From contig WSYJ01000146.1 in assembly GCA_020186115.1 (NCBI GenBank), positions 310,001 through 374,000 on the forward strand: DNA of 64,000 nucleotides, given 5' to 3'. Position numbers and translations under genes: made by a program. Positions 10,038-19,976 of this stretch are shown piece after piece (the first letter of the stretch is position 1; each line of letters begins with the position of its first letter). The notes under the pieces were generated by a model that had not been told where the DNA came from, did no database searches, and saw nothing but the letters and a program-made list of their open reading frames with translations. Origin of the DNA: Histomonas meleagridis. Lineage: Eukaryota; Parabasalia; Tritrichomonadida; Dientamoebidae.

Positions 10038-11114
10038 TTACTTGTTTCCATGCATTCTTTGGATGAAGTTTTCCTTCTTGATGTAATCACTTGTGAATGC
10101 AAATGATTGTTCAGGTGTCTTTGCATCGAAGTATTTAATAGCAGGAAGAAGTTCCCACTTTCCATCATCGCCACGGTAGAGAAGAGCGAAGAACAATGCA
10201 GTCTTCTTTTCCTTAGCTGATAATTCCAAATACATAAGTTCGAAATTATCAGATGAATCAGTAAGTCTCATGTATGCCTTGCTAACAGCGGTAAATGGAA
10301 GGCCACCGAATGAAGTGATAGAGATAGCAAGTGACTTGACGTTCGCTGGCATCTTGGAGAGGTCGATTTTGATTTTTTCAGCATCTTGATTAGTTTCGGT
10401 GCTTCCTTGACGATTGTCACCAAAGTGATGGAGAGCGCCAGCAAATGCGTCCTTGTTGCGGAAGGAAACTGAGCCAAGGATTTTTAAGTCTTTGTCGTAA
10501 GCAACAATTTGTGTATCAAGATCAGTCTTGGTGAGCCATCCACAACCAACAGTGATGGATGTTGGTGGATTCCTGTTGTGAGCCTTAGCAGCTTCATCAA
10601 TTGTGAGTGAGTGGAGTGGATCGAGTTCTAATCTTGGTTTGCCGTCTGGTCCCTTTGCCATAACAGCGTGAACTTCTGGTTCAGGTGGAACTTGGCTTTC
10701 TGGGACAGCGTGTGATTCATGATTTTCATGGTCGATAAGAGTGCACTTTTGTTGATTATCACATGCGCATTCAAAGACTTCCTCTTTGCAATAAAAGACA
10801 ACATCATGTCCGTCATGGCAATTCCTAGCACAGTTTTCGCAGATTTTCTTGTTGCATGTTCTGCATTCATATAAGTTTTGGCGCCAGTTTCCTGGATGAA
10901 CATCATGTGTACAAAGTGGAATATCTTTTGCACTGAAGCCCATGCCCATTGAACCCATATCAACAGAAAGGGTTGGTGCTGATCTTGTTCCTCCAATTTT
11001 GGCACTCATTCCCATGGACATTCCGCCAACATTGAATCCTGCTGACATTCCGTTTGGGCCGCCGCTCATGCCCATGCCGCCCATGCCAGGCATTCCCATT
11101 CCGAAGCCGAACAT
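10038..11114 (-). CDS. UBR-type zinc finger fused to TerD domain, Met/Gly-rich N-terminus
   Basis: I start the protein at the ATG at 11112-11114 (358 residues, MFGFGMGMPG), because an upstream in-frame ATG would only add a basic tail from the leader. Residues 1-60 are Met/Gly repeats. Residues 68-124 are a compact Cys/His cluster (C68, C84, C87, C92, C95, C99, H100, H103, C109, C116, C118, C124) resembling the UBR box that reads N-degrons. Residues about 160-350 match the TerD fold: SITVGCGWLTKTDLDTQIVA, LGSVSFRNK, the HHFGDNRQG turn and AYMRLTD. TerD proteins in bacteria serve stress and tellurite resistance and bind calcium at the Asp-rich loops; the DLD motif is kept here. The joined arrangement is unusual and suggests a lateral-transfer origin for the TerD part. 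An Inr-like TCATTTC lies about 12 bp upstream. Confidence 0.85.
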   Translation of the reverse strand: MFGFGMGMPGMGGMGMSGGPNGMSAGFNVGGMSMGMSAKIGGTRSAPTLSVDMGSMGMGFSAKDIPLCTHDVHPGNWRQNLYECRTCNKKICENCARNCHDGHDVVFYCKEEVFECACDNQQKCTLIDHENHESHAVPESQVPPEPEVHAVMAKGPDGKPRLELDPLHSLTIDEAAKAHNRNPPTSITVGCGWLTKTDLDTQIVAYDKDLKILGSVSFRNKDAFAGALHHFGDNRQGSTETNQDAEKIKIDLSKMPANVKSLAISITSFGGLPFTAVSKAYMRLTDSSDNFELMYLELSAKEKKTALFFALLYRGDDGKWELLPAIKYFDAKTPEQSFAFTSDYIKKENFIQRMHGNK

Positions 11115-12600
11115 AATAAAGTGAAATGATGTGTTCAATCGTTTTAAAATTTTTGACCGATACTTCAATTTAGTTTGACTGGATCACTTAATTAACAGTA
11201 ACCGTTGGCAAATCAATAGCCGTCAAAGAAAAATTGAACCAACCAGAATTTCTATCAAAAATTCACACAGCCGATAATTATTTGGCGGTTTGGTCAGATC
11301 ACCTGTCATTCCCAACGTTAAAATTTTGTCAACACTTGAAAATAATAAGGATATGGTATACAAGTTACTGATATATAGAATCTTTCACTAACTTCTACAA
11401 TTTTTGATTCTAAGTTTCATATAAAAAATATTTTGATTTTCAATGTTAATATATATTAACTTTACTAATATTTGCACCCATGAAAGCCTATAGGCTATAA
11501 CTCCTTAATAAAAATTAGGAAATATCAATATTTTACAATGCTTATTTTTAGAGTAATGTAAGATATAGTTCTGATTCCATGAATTTTTGTAAATGTTCGA
11601 TAATTAATTATGAATTCATCGCACATAAAAAAACGAAAAGTAATTTTACAATGCAGGCCACGAATAGTTCTCCATTGGACATTAAAAATTGTCCACTTTT
11701 TTGGCTGATTTTTTTGAACGTCTTTTAGTGCAGTCCATGTGTTTGTTGTGAAAACATATCATTGGTCAATGACTAAATAAATAATTAATCTCTTTCATAA
11801 TTTTTTCATTTGTTCAAATCACCAAAGATATGATGAAAAAGCAAATTTTTAATGTAAAATTCACCATTTTGTTAAACCATATTACATTATACATTTAAAA
11901 ACTAAATATTTAAGAAGATACATAAATAAATTATTTATCTGATATCGATATTCAATATATATTAAAAAATAATTTAACTCTAATATCAATGATTTTATAA
12001 AAATGCCGAAACATAAATATAAGAAGAAAAATATATATAATATTTAAAGATTTCTCATATTTTTGATAATTCAGGTATGATGAAATTTTTATATTATGAA
12101 GGATTGCTTATAGTAATTCGCTTCATTTTATGAACAAATGTTGTTATTTAAAGTTGATTAAAATTTATTCAGATAATAATAGTAGTGATTTTTTTTTTTT
12201 TAATATCAAAATAAGTACATTATAAGGTTTTAATTAAATTTATACAACAGTCGTTAAATTATTGGTATTTATCGATTATTTATTAAATTATTGTAATATA
12301 TTATGCAAATTAAATATTTGATTAAAGTTTGTTATACACCTGTGAAATCTGATGTTAAACATTTTTGTACGAAATTCTCGGAATTTCTTTAAAGATGGTG
12401 ATTACCTTATCTGTGATTTAGAAAAATTCAGCAGGAGTAGGCATTTCATCATAGAAGGTCGTTCCTCATGCAATTTATGTTTTTTGTTCATTTAACAAAT
12501 TAATCCAAAACTCTGATTAACTTCTGACCGTCTTTTAATTTTTTTGATTTTTATTAATGCAAATGAAATTGATCTCAACGTAAAATACAAAAATAATCAT
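11115..12600. other. intergenic stretch, no gene identified
   Basis: About 1.5 kb. The first 230 bp probably contain the promoter of the TerD gene. The rest is AT-rich with stops in every frame. A more GC-balanced patch near 11650-11750 may be a relic but I could not identify it. Confidence 0.55.
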
Positions 12601-13568
12601 ATTTTGCTGAACTGGACAGGATTTCAGACAAGTCAAGATTTAGCATAAATAGTTTACTCACAAAGAAATGGATCCAATTGGAAATCAATCAGTTTATTTA
12701 ACCTTAATACTACTAAAATCAAAGTACTTAATGTATATCCATTTACTGATAAAAAAGTTAATTTCATATATAACTCACAAGCAACAAAAAACACTTCCAC
12801 TTTCAGCTATTCTTAAACTTTGGATTGAAGGAGGTTATTATATAGATAATGGTGTAAATTATAGTTTTGAAGGTTTAGGAAGGAATTTCGATACACAAGA
12901 AGAAATTATATGTGTTACTCCTTTATCAAGTAGTGATTTTGATTCAATGAGTTTAAAAAGTATGATAAATTATGATATTATTGTTATAGTATTATGGATA
13001 AGATGGTGGACCTAATTACCAACCGTATTGTGAAACAGTTCAACGCGTTTTACAATATGTTGTTCTTGGTTATGGCGTTTTGTTAGGTCATGATGCTGTT
13101 GGTTATTTTTATGGAAACTCTGATGGTTATGGACGAATTGCAGATAATAATTATGTTACAGAAATTATTAGTTATAAAGTTATTGGTAAAATATTATATG
13201 AAAATATCTGTGAATCATCACCAGTTCAATTTAATCTTACAACATATGTAAAAGAATATTCCGAATTTTATACTATTTTTCAATATGATGAAAAAGACAT
13301 ACAAGACAATAACGAAACAAAATATATTATTATTATTATTTGTATATCCATTGTAATATCTATAGTTATAATAATTCTTATAATTTTATTTATTTATATT
13401 CATCATAAACATCAAAAAAATACTTCGCTAGAAAATGAATGTGACGATATAAAAGAAACAGAAGTTTCATCAATTGACAATTTTTCAGTAGGATTAACGC
13501 CAACTAATACAGAAGAAGATCCATTAGCTAAAGATTTCGATGATGATAAATATTTTCATCATATTTAA
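12600..13568 (+). pseudogene. broken type I surface protein with DUF5057-like ectodomain
   Basis: Coding signal runs through at least three frames, so the gene is frameshifted. Near 12720-12810 one frame gives LNVYPFTDKKVNFIYNSQ. From 12815 another frame gives LWIEGGYYIDNGVNYSFEGL and NYDIIVIV. After a break near 12970-13000 a third frame gives GGPNYQPYCETVQRVLQYV and GYGVLLGHDAVGYFYG. The order resembles DUF5057-like domains, which look like Rossmann or GATase-type ectodomains, but that family call is uncertain. The open C-terminal part (to 13568) has a membrane helix of Ile/Val (about 13320-13400) and a cytosolic tail ending NTEEDPLAKDFDDDKYFHH. The same kind of tail occurs on the BspA-like protein at 45733. 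A signal peptide is not evident. Confidence 0.65.
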
Positions 13569-14395
13569 ATATGTAAATAATTTAAATTATTTTTAAAGCA
13601 AATTTTAACATAGAGATAACATTATGTTAAATCACAGTATGCATGATTTAATGAACAATTTTTACATCTGATGCCCATTTGGGAAAGTATCTATCACCTC
13701 ATGTTTTTGATCTTTTCTTTTATTTTTGAAAATTATAATTTTCATTAAAAGTTACACCACCGTTGGTGAACTTTTAAGGATAGTTTTCAAGAGCATATCA
13801 CTCAGTGCTGTTCAACGGAGTAATAAAAATGACTAGTGGAATTATTAAGAAAATTAGGGATCTCCATAAAGAGCTCAGATTTTGCTATTAGTAAGGATCG
13901 TACTTACAAAAAATCATGCAACAATTGAATGAAGATTCTATTGAAATAGGGTCAAGAGATCCATCATCTGTCGAAGAATCCAAATGGTTCAAGAATGACT
14001 ATATAATCATGATAGAAAAGCTAAAAAAGAATCACTATTGACAAGCGTTTCACTACTATAGAAAGTTGCATTTGCATAAATGCTGGAGAAGTTGTTTTTT
14101 TCATGTATTTTCACTTTTTTTCAAAAATTTTAATAAAAATAATACAAGATAATTGTTTAGAAAATAAACATATCTAACATACAATATTACTATATAGGAA
14201 ATATTCCAAAATTCCCGAAAAAGTATGGTAAAAATCATATCGAATTTGGAAAGATTAAACAGTCAAAATTTCATAATGAGGGTATTTTTGTAATTTCCTA
14301 CCGATGTCATTATTAACATAAAATTATCGTTGAAAAAATATTGCAGGATTTGAAGTTTGAGTAACTCTAAAAAAGTTTAAAAGCTATTTTGTGTC
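13569..14395. other. intergenic stretch with a possible decayed short reading frame
   Basis: Near 13830-14041 a plus-strand frame reads MTSGIIKKIRDLHKELRF and, after two stops, continues with EESKWFKNDYIIMIEKLKK. An AACGGAG sequence precedes its ATG. It may be a dead gene, but I cannot assign a family. The rest is AT-rich and featureless. Confidence 0.4.
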
Positions 14396-14404
14396 GACCG
14401 TTTA
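14396..14404 (+). promoter_or_regulatory. CGGTT-type upstream element (reverse orientation)
   Basis: GACCGTTTA lies 31-39 bp before the ATG of the IBD gene. The identical nonamer occurs upstream of the PDCD5 gene at 19602-19610. Confidence 0.5.
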
Positions 14405-14434
14405 TTAGAATAAACGTTTTTTGATAAAATTTTT

Positions 14435-15349
14435 ATGCAATTTAGTTTTGATAATGATGAATTTGGATTTGGCTGGAATTCTCCAAACCCTGAAAATACA
14501 TCAAACAATGAAAGTTTTACGTTTAATGAACCATCATCTCCTTTTAATTTTATAAATGATTTCGAAAACATTAATAACAAAAACAATGTACAATCTCCAC
14601 CACCTGAAATAAATGACTCTCCACTGAACCCACAAATTTCCGAAATACTTACACAACAAGCTACAACTCATCATCGAAGAACTCCATCAACTCCATCACA
14701 ATTGCAACAAATTAACATATTGAATTTATTTACACAAAGCCAAATTGCTAAAATCATCACGGCAAGTCAAAACATTCGACAAAAATCATTACCAGTTCCA
14801 CAAATTCAAAATGTTTTGTCTTCAGCTGATCAAGAATTCAAATCCATATGCCAAGACCCTGATGTAAAATTCAACCCGCATGCTTTAGGCTTTATTCCCC
14901 ATACATATTGGCCTGATAAGCAATTTACATTTGGTGAACTTGTTACCGATTTTTTCCAAAGAAAGAACAACTCAAACGCTCGCTTTTACCATAAACTATA
15001 CAACGCCCTCAAAATCATTGAGGATGACCCATTTTATATTGAATTCGTCGGAATCGAATGGGTCAACGAAAAGGTTCTAAAAGTCGACAAAAACATCTTT
15101 GCGAGGCTCCTTGGGATTAAAACCATTGATGGATCTCTTTTCCATCAACAAGGCAATTTCCCATCTCATGGATTTGTTGAGCTCGGTTCGAAGGATTGCC
15201 TCCAATATGTCACTGAAAGCGACTTAGAAGGAGTTGACTTCGACAAAGTTCGGCTTCTTGTCCATCAGAACGGAGTATTTACAAAAGGATGTACAGAAAG
15301 TTCAATTGAACAGTGTAAATGGATAAGCTCTAGAAAGAGACAAACGTAG
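14435..15349 (+). CDS. IBP39-like Initiator-binding domain transcription factor
   Basis: The product has 304 residues. Residues 1-135 are Asn/Ser/Pro-rich and probably disordered. Residues about 138-260 match the trichomonad Initiator-binding domain, a winged-helix fold: FKSICQDPDVKFNPHALGFI, TYWPDKQFTFGELVTDFFQR, ARFYHKLYNALKI, FYIEFVGIEWVNEKVLKVDK and IFARLLGIK. In T. vaginalis IBP39 this domain binds the Inr core promoter element, while a separate C-terminal domain contacts RNA polymerase II. Here the order looks different: disordered N-terminus, then the IBD, with only a short tail after it, so this is a family paralogue rather than a strict IBP39 orthologue. It likely acts in the nucleus on core promoters. 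Confidence 0.9.
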   Translation: MQFSFDNDEFGFGWNSPNPENTSNNESFTFNEPSSPFNFINDFENINNKNNVQSPPPEINDSPLNPQISEILTQQATTHHRRTPSTPSQLQQINILNLFTQSQIAKIITASQNIRQKSLPVPQIQNVLSSADQEFKSICQDPDVKFNPHALGFIPHTYWPDKQFTFGELVTDFFQRKNNSNARFYHKLYNALKIIEDDPFYIEFVGIEWVNEKVLKVDKNIFARLLGIKTIDGSLFHQQGNFPSHGFVELGSKDCLQYVTESDLEGVDFDKVRLLVHQNGVFTKGCTESSIEQCKWISSRKRQT

Positions 15350-15842
15350 CTAGCAAAGGTACGGAAATGTTGATATAAATTTTGTTAAATATAAATTTCG
15401 TATAATTTCAATTTTTGAAACTATAATTTAAAAAATTACTAACATAATACATACAGTTCAGAATACTTTTCGCTTGAGGATAAGTGAACTTTGAAAAATT
15501 CTGATAAAATTTTTAATTTTATATGAATTTTATATGCTGAAGAAATAAATATCTTTATTAGTTTTGTTGAAGTTTATATTTCGTTTTATTCTCATTTTTG
15601 GTCTTAAACACTCAGTATCCACATTAAAATCTTACATATGGTCTCCAAATTATATTTTCAACGGTTTACCAGAAACTCATTCAATAATTAAATCGATATA
15701 AGGCTCTGATCCGGCCCTAATCGACTTTTTGAGATAATTTCATATGAAATTTTCAGAGCATTTTACAGATTTTTCAATATGGCCCATTTTGAATACCTGT
15801 ACGTGCAAAACGTTTTTAAATTGAATGCAAAGAACGCTTTAT
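15350..15842. other. intergenic stretch, nothing identified
   Basis: AT-rich sequence between two plus-strand genes, with no coding or repeat signal seen. Confidence 0.6.
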
Positions 15843-15850
15843 GCGGTTTT
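15843..15850 (+). promoter_or_regulatory. CGGTT-type upstream element
   Basis: GCGGTTTT lies 17-24 bp before the ATG at 15867. Its position inside the longest open frame favours 15867 over the upstream ATG at 15825 as the true start. Confidence 0.45.
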
Positions 15851-15866
15851 GAATTCGATTTTTGTG

Positions 15867-16430
15867 ATGTCAAATTTACAAAATAACTTTTTAAAATGGA
15901 GTTTCAGGAAATTGGAACTCAAAAAACAAATGAATAATGACGTGACAATCACAGCATTCTATCCAAGTTCTGCGCCAACTCGGAAAGCTTTCGATGACTT
16001 CTTGATACAGAGAGAGCCACATTCACCTCATTCTGCTCCAAAAAACCAAAAAAGATTGAATTTATGCATGGAAAGAAAAAATCATTCAACATCAAAATAT
16101 AATCAATCTAAAATAAAGAAGAAAATACAGATAGCACCATCACCCTCTTTTTCACCAGAATGTGACGCTGATCCAATGAAAGTATTTTTAAAAAATCCAT
16201 CAGTTCAGATCACTGACAAGGAAAAAGGACTCATAGATGAAATTAACAGTATCAAAGAGGCAACAACTCAAATCTTAAAAGAAAGAGAAAGATTTCAGCT
16301 AGATTATAAAATTTGGCTACAAGAAAGAAAGAAAATGATTTCCCAGGCCACAAAAGAAATGCTTATATTAGGAAACCCTGATGTCTGCTTGACAAAGGGA
16401 CATCCAAATCTAATATTTTCTGTGAATTGA
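15867..16430 (+). CDS. hypothetical protein, short coiled coil
   Basis: The product has 187 residues from the ATG at 15867 (MSNLQNNFLKWSF). The frame is open from an ATG at 15825, but the promoter-like GCGGTTTT falls between the two. A third candidate ATG is at 15930 (MNNDVTITAFYPS). The middle is basic and Ser/Pro-rich. Residues about 115-170 form a charged helix (EINSIKEATTQILKERERF) that looks like a short coiled coil. There is no membrane segment. I do not recognise a family. Confidence 0.65.
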   Translation: MSNLQNNFLKWSFRKLELKKQMNNDVTITAFYPSSAPTRKAFDDFLIQREPHSPHSAPKNQKRLNLCMERKNHSTSKYNQSKIKKKIQIAPSPSFSPECDADPMKVFLKNPSVQITDKEKGLIDEINSIKEATTQILKERERFQLDYKIWLQERKKMISQATKEMLILGNPDVCLTKGHPNLIFSVN

Positions 16431-16616
16431 TCAACCAATTTTATTAAGTAAACCATCATATCATTGTTACATATTCATGCTTTTAATATCTAATCCAATT
16501 CTTCCACAACATGTTTTCCTTTAGAAAATAAAATTTATTGATAAATAATGATATGATAGGGGAAAAGATTGATATATAATAACGAAAAAAACAAACCATA
16601 TGCTAATATATGAGAT

Positions 16617-17015
16617 TTATTTTTCTTTTTTCTTAAGTTTTCCTTTCTGAGATAATTCATCAACTCGTTTTTCAACATCTTTCTTAGATATTCCAGGAAG
16701 CTTCTTTTTGAGGTTATCTAAAAATGATTTTGAGTGAAGATCAAGAGATGTACGCGAAGCTGCCTTAATAATTATATCATCAATTTCTTCTTGTGATAAG
16801 GGATCCTTTTTTTTGTCCTCTCCTGTGGTCTTTTCCTTTTTGCTTTTGGCTTTTTTTTGTTCTAATTTTTTGTTTTCAATTGGTATAGGTGGTACCAAGT
16901 ACATTTCTTTTCCTGCAATTGCACATACTATTGTTGAATACTCACTTAGAGTTTGGGCTGATTTTTGCAAATATTGATCGAATAGTGTGGAGAAAGATAC
17001 AGTTTCTGTTGACAT
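16617..17015 (-). CDS. small Lys-rich hypothetical protein
   Basis: The product has 132 residues. Residues 1-45 are an ordered-looking N-terminus (MSTETVSFSTLFDQYLQKSA). A very Lys-rich linker follows, then a C-terminal helical section (LSQEEIDDIIIKAASRTSL, ISKKDVEKRVDELSQKGKL). The last part has the spacing of a small winged-helix or DEK-C-like domain, which would suit a nuclear protein, but I cannot name a family. An AAAACCGTTTTAA element lies about 50 bp upstream of the ATG. Confidence 0.7.
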   Translation of the reverse strand: MSTETVSFSTLFDQYLQKSAQTLSEYSTIVCAIAGKEMYLVPPIPIENKKLEQKKAKSKKEKTTGEDKKKDPLSQEEIDDIIIKAASRTSLDLHSKSFLDNLKKKLPGISKKDVEKRVDELSQKGKLKKKEK

Positions 17016-17063
17016 TAAGCAGTCAAAAGATAGAATACGTTAAGTATTGACCATTTCAATTTA

Positions 17064-17073
17064 AAACGGTTTT
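17064..17073 (-). promoter_or_regulatory. CGGTT-type upstream element
   Basis: AAACGGTTTT on the plus strand (AAAACCGTTT in gene sense) lies about 50 bp upstream of the ATG at 17015. Confidence 0.45.
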
Positions 17074-17079
17074 CTGAAG

Positions 17080-18440
17080 GAGATGTGAATTAACCAAATA
17101 CATACAGAAAAATTGGTACAATCTCCAAAAAATACGATTTTTCGAAAAATTATTCGGAGCAACCAAGGGTCTATTCAAGTTATGGATTAAAAAGCTATCT
17201 TTTTGATTTGAAAAACTAAAATTTGATTTAAACAATGTATTTGAAATTTATTTTTCTTGATATTGTCAAGTTGATAAAATTCCATAAGCGCAGCACCAGA
17301 CAAATGGTCTCGAAATATTTTTCGTAAGCTAAAGGATTTTGAACTGTTATAATAGTATATCATTGGAAATATGCCCATCAATTTGATAGCAAGTTACTAA
17401 TGATCGAACTAAACCCCCTATTTTTGACTTGTAATATTGGAATTTCATCACATAAAGGTCTTTCATTTTACGCAATTAATAAAATTGGATTTTTAAAACT
17501 TGCAAGGGTTTCATTTAGTTTGTCATTCCAACATATCTCTAAAGCATGTCCTTTTCAACATCAGGTTAAAATATTGAATGGGAAAATTATAAAATTGATT
17601 AAAATTAATTGTTAATTAAATTAATGTTCTTTTCTCTTATGGATTTAGAAATGATGAGTATGTGAATTCTAATAAAATTATAACACAACAATACTTAGGC
17701 AAAAACAAAAATTATTGTAGACGTAACTTTTATTGGGGTAGTGAACTAAAATTTTAACTTTTTGGAGAATTAAATTAACGGTCACCAAAAAGGAAAACTT
17801 TTGCTTTTATAATAAGTGATGTTAATTATATTTATTAAATTATTTTACAGATTAATGATATTAATGGAGAATAGAATAATATATTTTATGTTTGTTTAAC
17901 ATCAATATTAAATTTTTTGGTGGGCAAAATAATTCAACATTTTCTCACTCAATTCAAGGATTTATAACTCCATATTATATATATAAAGGCTAGAGATTGT
18001 TGAAGAAAGTCGTACGCTTGGATTTGATTTTTATTATATTTATTATATTTATATCATTTTTTTGTGAATTACATAAGCAAAAGGCAAAAATATGCGGTTA
18101 TATTCAATCCAAGCGTAAATATTTTGAGGATGCTTTTTTGTTTATTATCAAAAAGTTATAAAAAAACAACAGTGGAAGAAAACCAAAATTATTAGGTATC
18201 TAAACATAGTTAAAAATAAATTGTGGAATTACATATTTCTTATATGATCGGTGTTTCAATTTCACAAAGAACATTTGTAATAATTAAACGTAAAATTAAA
18301 ATCATTTAAAAATTTTCAGAATTAGCTCATGGTTTTTAAAAGGAATACTTCTCGAGAAATTAAATTAATTAAAAAAAATTAATATCAATCAAAAAAGTAT
18401 TTCATTTCTTATTTATTAAATTTTCAGTTTTAGTTTGTTT
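17080..18440. other. intergenic stretch with an 11-bp inverted repeat
   Basis: About 1.36 kb without a gene I can support. Two short open frames near 17187-17615 use no recognisable protein. ACGCTTGGATT at 18014-18024 and AATCCAAGCGT at 18106-18116 form an 11-bp perfect inverted repeat with an 81-bp AT-rich loop. Confidence 0.55.
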
Positions 18441-18444
18441 ATCT

Positions 18445-18879
18445 TTAACTGTAAGATGAACCATATGAAACTGTATAATCAGAAGTATAGGAGTCATAAC
18501 TTGTTGATGTGTAATAATCTGAATCACTTTGTGGTGGTTGTTGAGCTGGTGGTGCTTGGGCTGGTGGTGGTGCTTGGGCGGGAGGTGGTGCTTGAGCAGG
18601 AGGTGGATTTGAAACAGCTGGTGGTGGTGATGGTGGTGATTGCTTCTTTGAGGATGAAGATGAAGACGAAGACGAAGAATATTCTTTTTCTGAATCTTCA
18701 TTAGGTGGAGGTGATGGTGGAGGATTAGAAGGAGTTGGAGGTGTTTGAGGAGGAGGTGCTGGTGTTGATTCAGGTGCAGGAGGATTTTGTTGTTCTGCTG
18801 GTTTTTCTGCTGGTGGTGGTGGTGCTTGCTTCTTTTCCTTCTTTGGTTGTTCTTTTTGTTCGTCTACTTCTTTACACAT
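18445..18879 (-). CDS. Pro/Ser-rich low-complexity protein
   Basis: The product has 144 residues. An acidic/Lys start (MCKEVDEQKEQPKKEKKQ) is followed by Pro-rich segments with repeated PPPAQA units, a block of ten Ser, and a Tyr/Ser/Thr C-terminus (DYYTSTSYDSYTSDYTVSYG). There is no signal peptide or membrane helix. Pro-rich stretches could bind SH3, WW or profilin partners, and the window does encode an SH3 protein, but any link is speculative. The compositional bias makes function calls impossible. It could be a chance open frame, though the clean ATG start and distinct segments argue for a real gene. Confidence 0.55.
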   Translation of the reverse strand: MCKEVDEQKEQPKKEKKQAPPPPAEKPAEQQNPPAPESTPAPPPQTPPTPSNPPPSPPPNEDSEKEYSSSSSSSSSSKKQSPPSPPPAVSNPPPAQAPPPAQAPPPAQAPPAQQPPQSDSDYYTSTSYDSYTSDYTVSYGSSYS

Positions 18880-19208
18880 TGTGTTTGTGATCTAATGAAA
18901 TTGAGGCGTTCTGAAATATTGAATCACATTGTGAAAAAGCACGACTTTCCAATTCAATTACGAAGGAGTTCAGAATGATTGTACGTTAAGATTCAATTTT
19001 TGTTATCGGTTTTAGGCAACGCATTGGGGTTATAAACCGTTAACGGACAAACAACAAGGAATTCAAAACAATTTCGTGCAAAAGCACAAAATGGGCTGCA
19101 TAAATAATAATAAAATTTGAAATTTTCCCATTACAAGCTAAGAAATTGATTTCATGCAAAAAAGCAAAAATAAAATAAATAAATAAAAAAATCATGATAA
19201 ACTTATGT

Positions 19209-19538
19209 TTACCATCCTTCATCGTCATCATCCCAGGCATCCTCGTCCTTCTTTCCACGATGAGCTATTTTAACTTCTGTGTTATTCGTTTGGCTTACGC
19301 TTTCTAACATTTGACAAAGTTGGGCATCAGTAATTGGACCGCCTAATCTGTGCTGTTGTGCTGTCATCAAAATCAAATCCTCAACTTGACGAACTTTTTC
19401 GGGCTTAACAAGTCTAATTCTTGACAATCTTTCTTTTGCTTCTGATGTAAGAAGTTGTTCAAGCATTTGAGCACGTTGTGCTTCTGCCTGTGCTTGTTTT
19501 TCTTGCGCTTGTTGTTGGTTCGCGTTTGCTGCTTCCAT
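19209..19538 (-). CDS. PDCD5/TFAR19 family protein
   Basis: The product has 109 residues from the ATG at 19536-19538 (MEAANANQQQAQEKQ). The core matches PDCD5: a helical Gln/Ala-rich N-terminus, then LEQLLTSEAKERLSRIRLVK, PEKVRQVEDLILMTAQQHRL and ITDAQLCQMLESVS. The acidic C-terminus ends DDDDEGW. The family forms a conserved three-helix bundle found in archaea and eukaryotes. Human PDCD5 is slightly longer (about 125 residues) and is linked to apoptosis and to the TRiC chaperonin. In a protist the role is probably general, in protein folding or nuclear functions. GACCGTTTA lies about 64 bp upstream. Confidence 0.9.
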   Translation of the reverse strand: MEAANANQQQAQEKQAQAEAQRAQMLEQLLTSEAKERLSRIRLVKPEKVRQVEDLILMTAQQHRLGGPITDAQLCQMLESVSQTNNTEVKIAHRGKKDEDAWDDDDEGW

Positions 19539-19601
19539 TTTGGTGTTTCCGCTGTAACTTTTTGAGGTTGACAATTTCTGACTTCACATTGTGATCATTT
19601 C

Positions 19602-19610
19602 GACCGTTTA
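19602..19610 (-). promoter_or_regulatory. CGGTT-type upstream element
   Basis: GACCGTTTA on the plus strand (TAAACGGTC in gene sense) lies 64-72 bp upstream of the PDCD5 ATG. It is the same nonamer as at 14396-14404. Confidence 0.5.
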
Positions 19611-19976
19611 AAACCAGACATGGAAACGATCACTTTTAATTCAATCTTCAAAAGAAAAAATGAAGACATAAACATCAAATAGAAACCAACCACAATTTAA
19701 AAATAACTAAAAAAACATTACTATTGTTATTAAGATAATTTTGTTGGTGAATAATTTTTTTATTATTATTCAATATTTTAATGAATGAAAAATAATACAA
19801 TAGTATCAATGGTATAATATGAAAACCTCCAAAAACATAAAGTTTGCATTATGGTAGAAAGCTGATAATATTATATCATGAATAGATTTGAATTTTGTAT
19901 TCATTGATAATATGAAAAGTGACATTTGGATGTACGTTTAGTAATTCGTTTAAAATTTAATACAGACAGATATCCA
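19611..19976. other. intergenic stretch, nothing identified
   Basis: Divergent promoter region between PDCD5 and separase. Beyond the GACCGTTTA element I see no distinct motif. Confidence 0.5.

Noticed and set aside
17187-17615. Two short open frames that could be small genes
   Set aside because: No recognisable protein, no upstream element, and composition like the surrounding AT-rich gap.
18435-18704. Plus-strand frame opposite the Pro-rich gene
   Set aside because: The product is a Val/Leu-rich complement of Pro codons, and the minus-strand frame explains the pattern.
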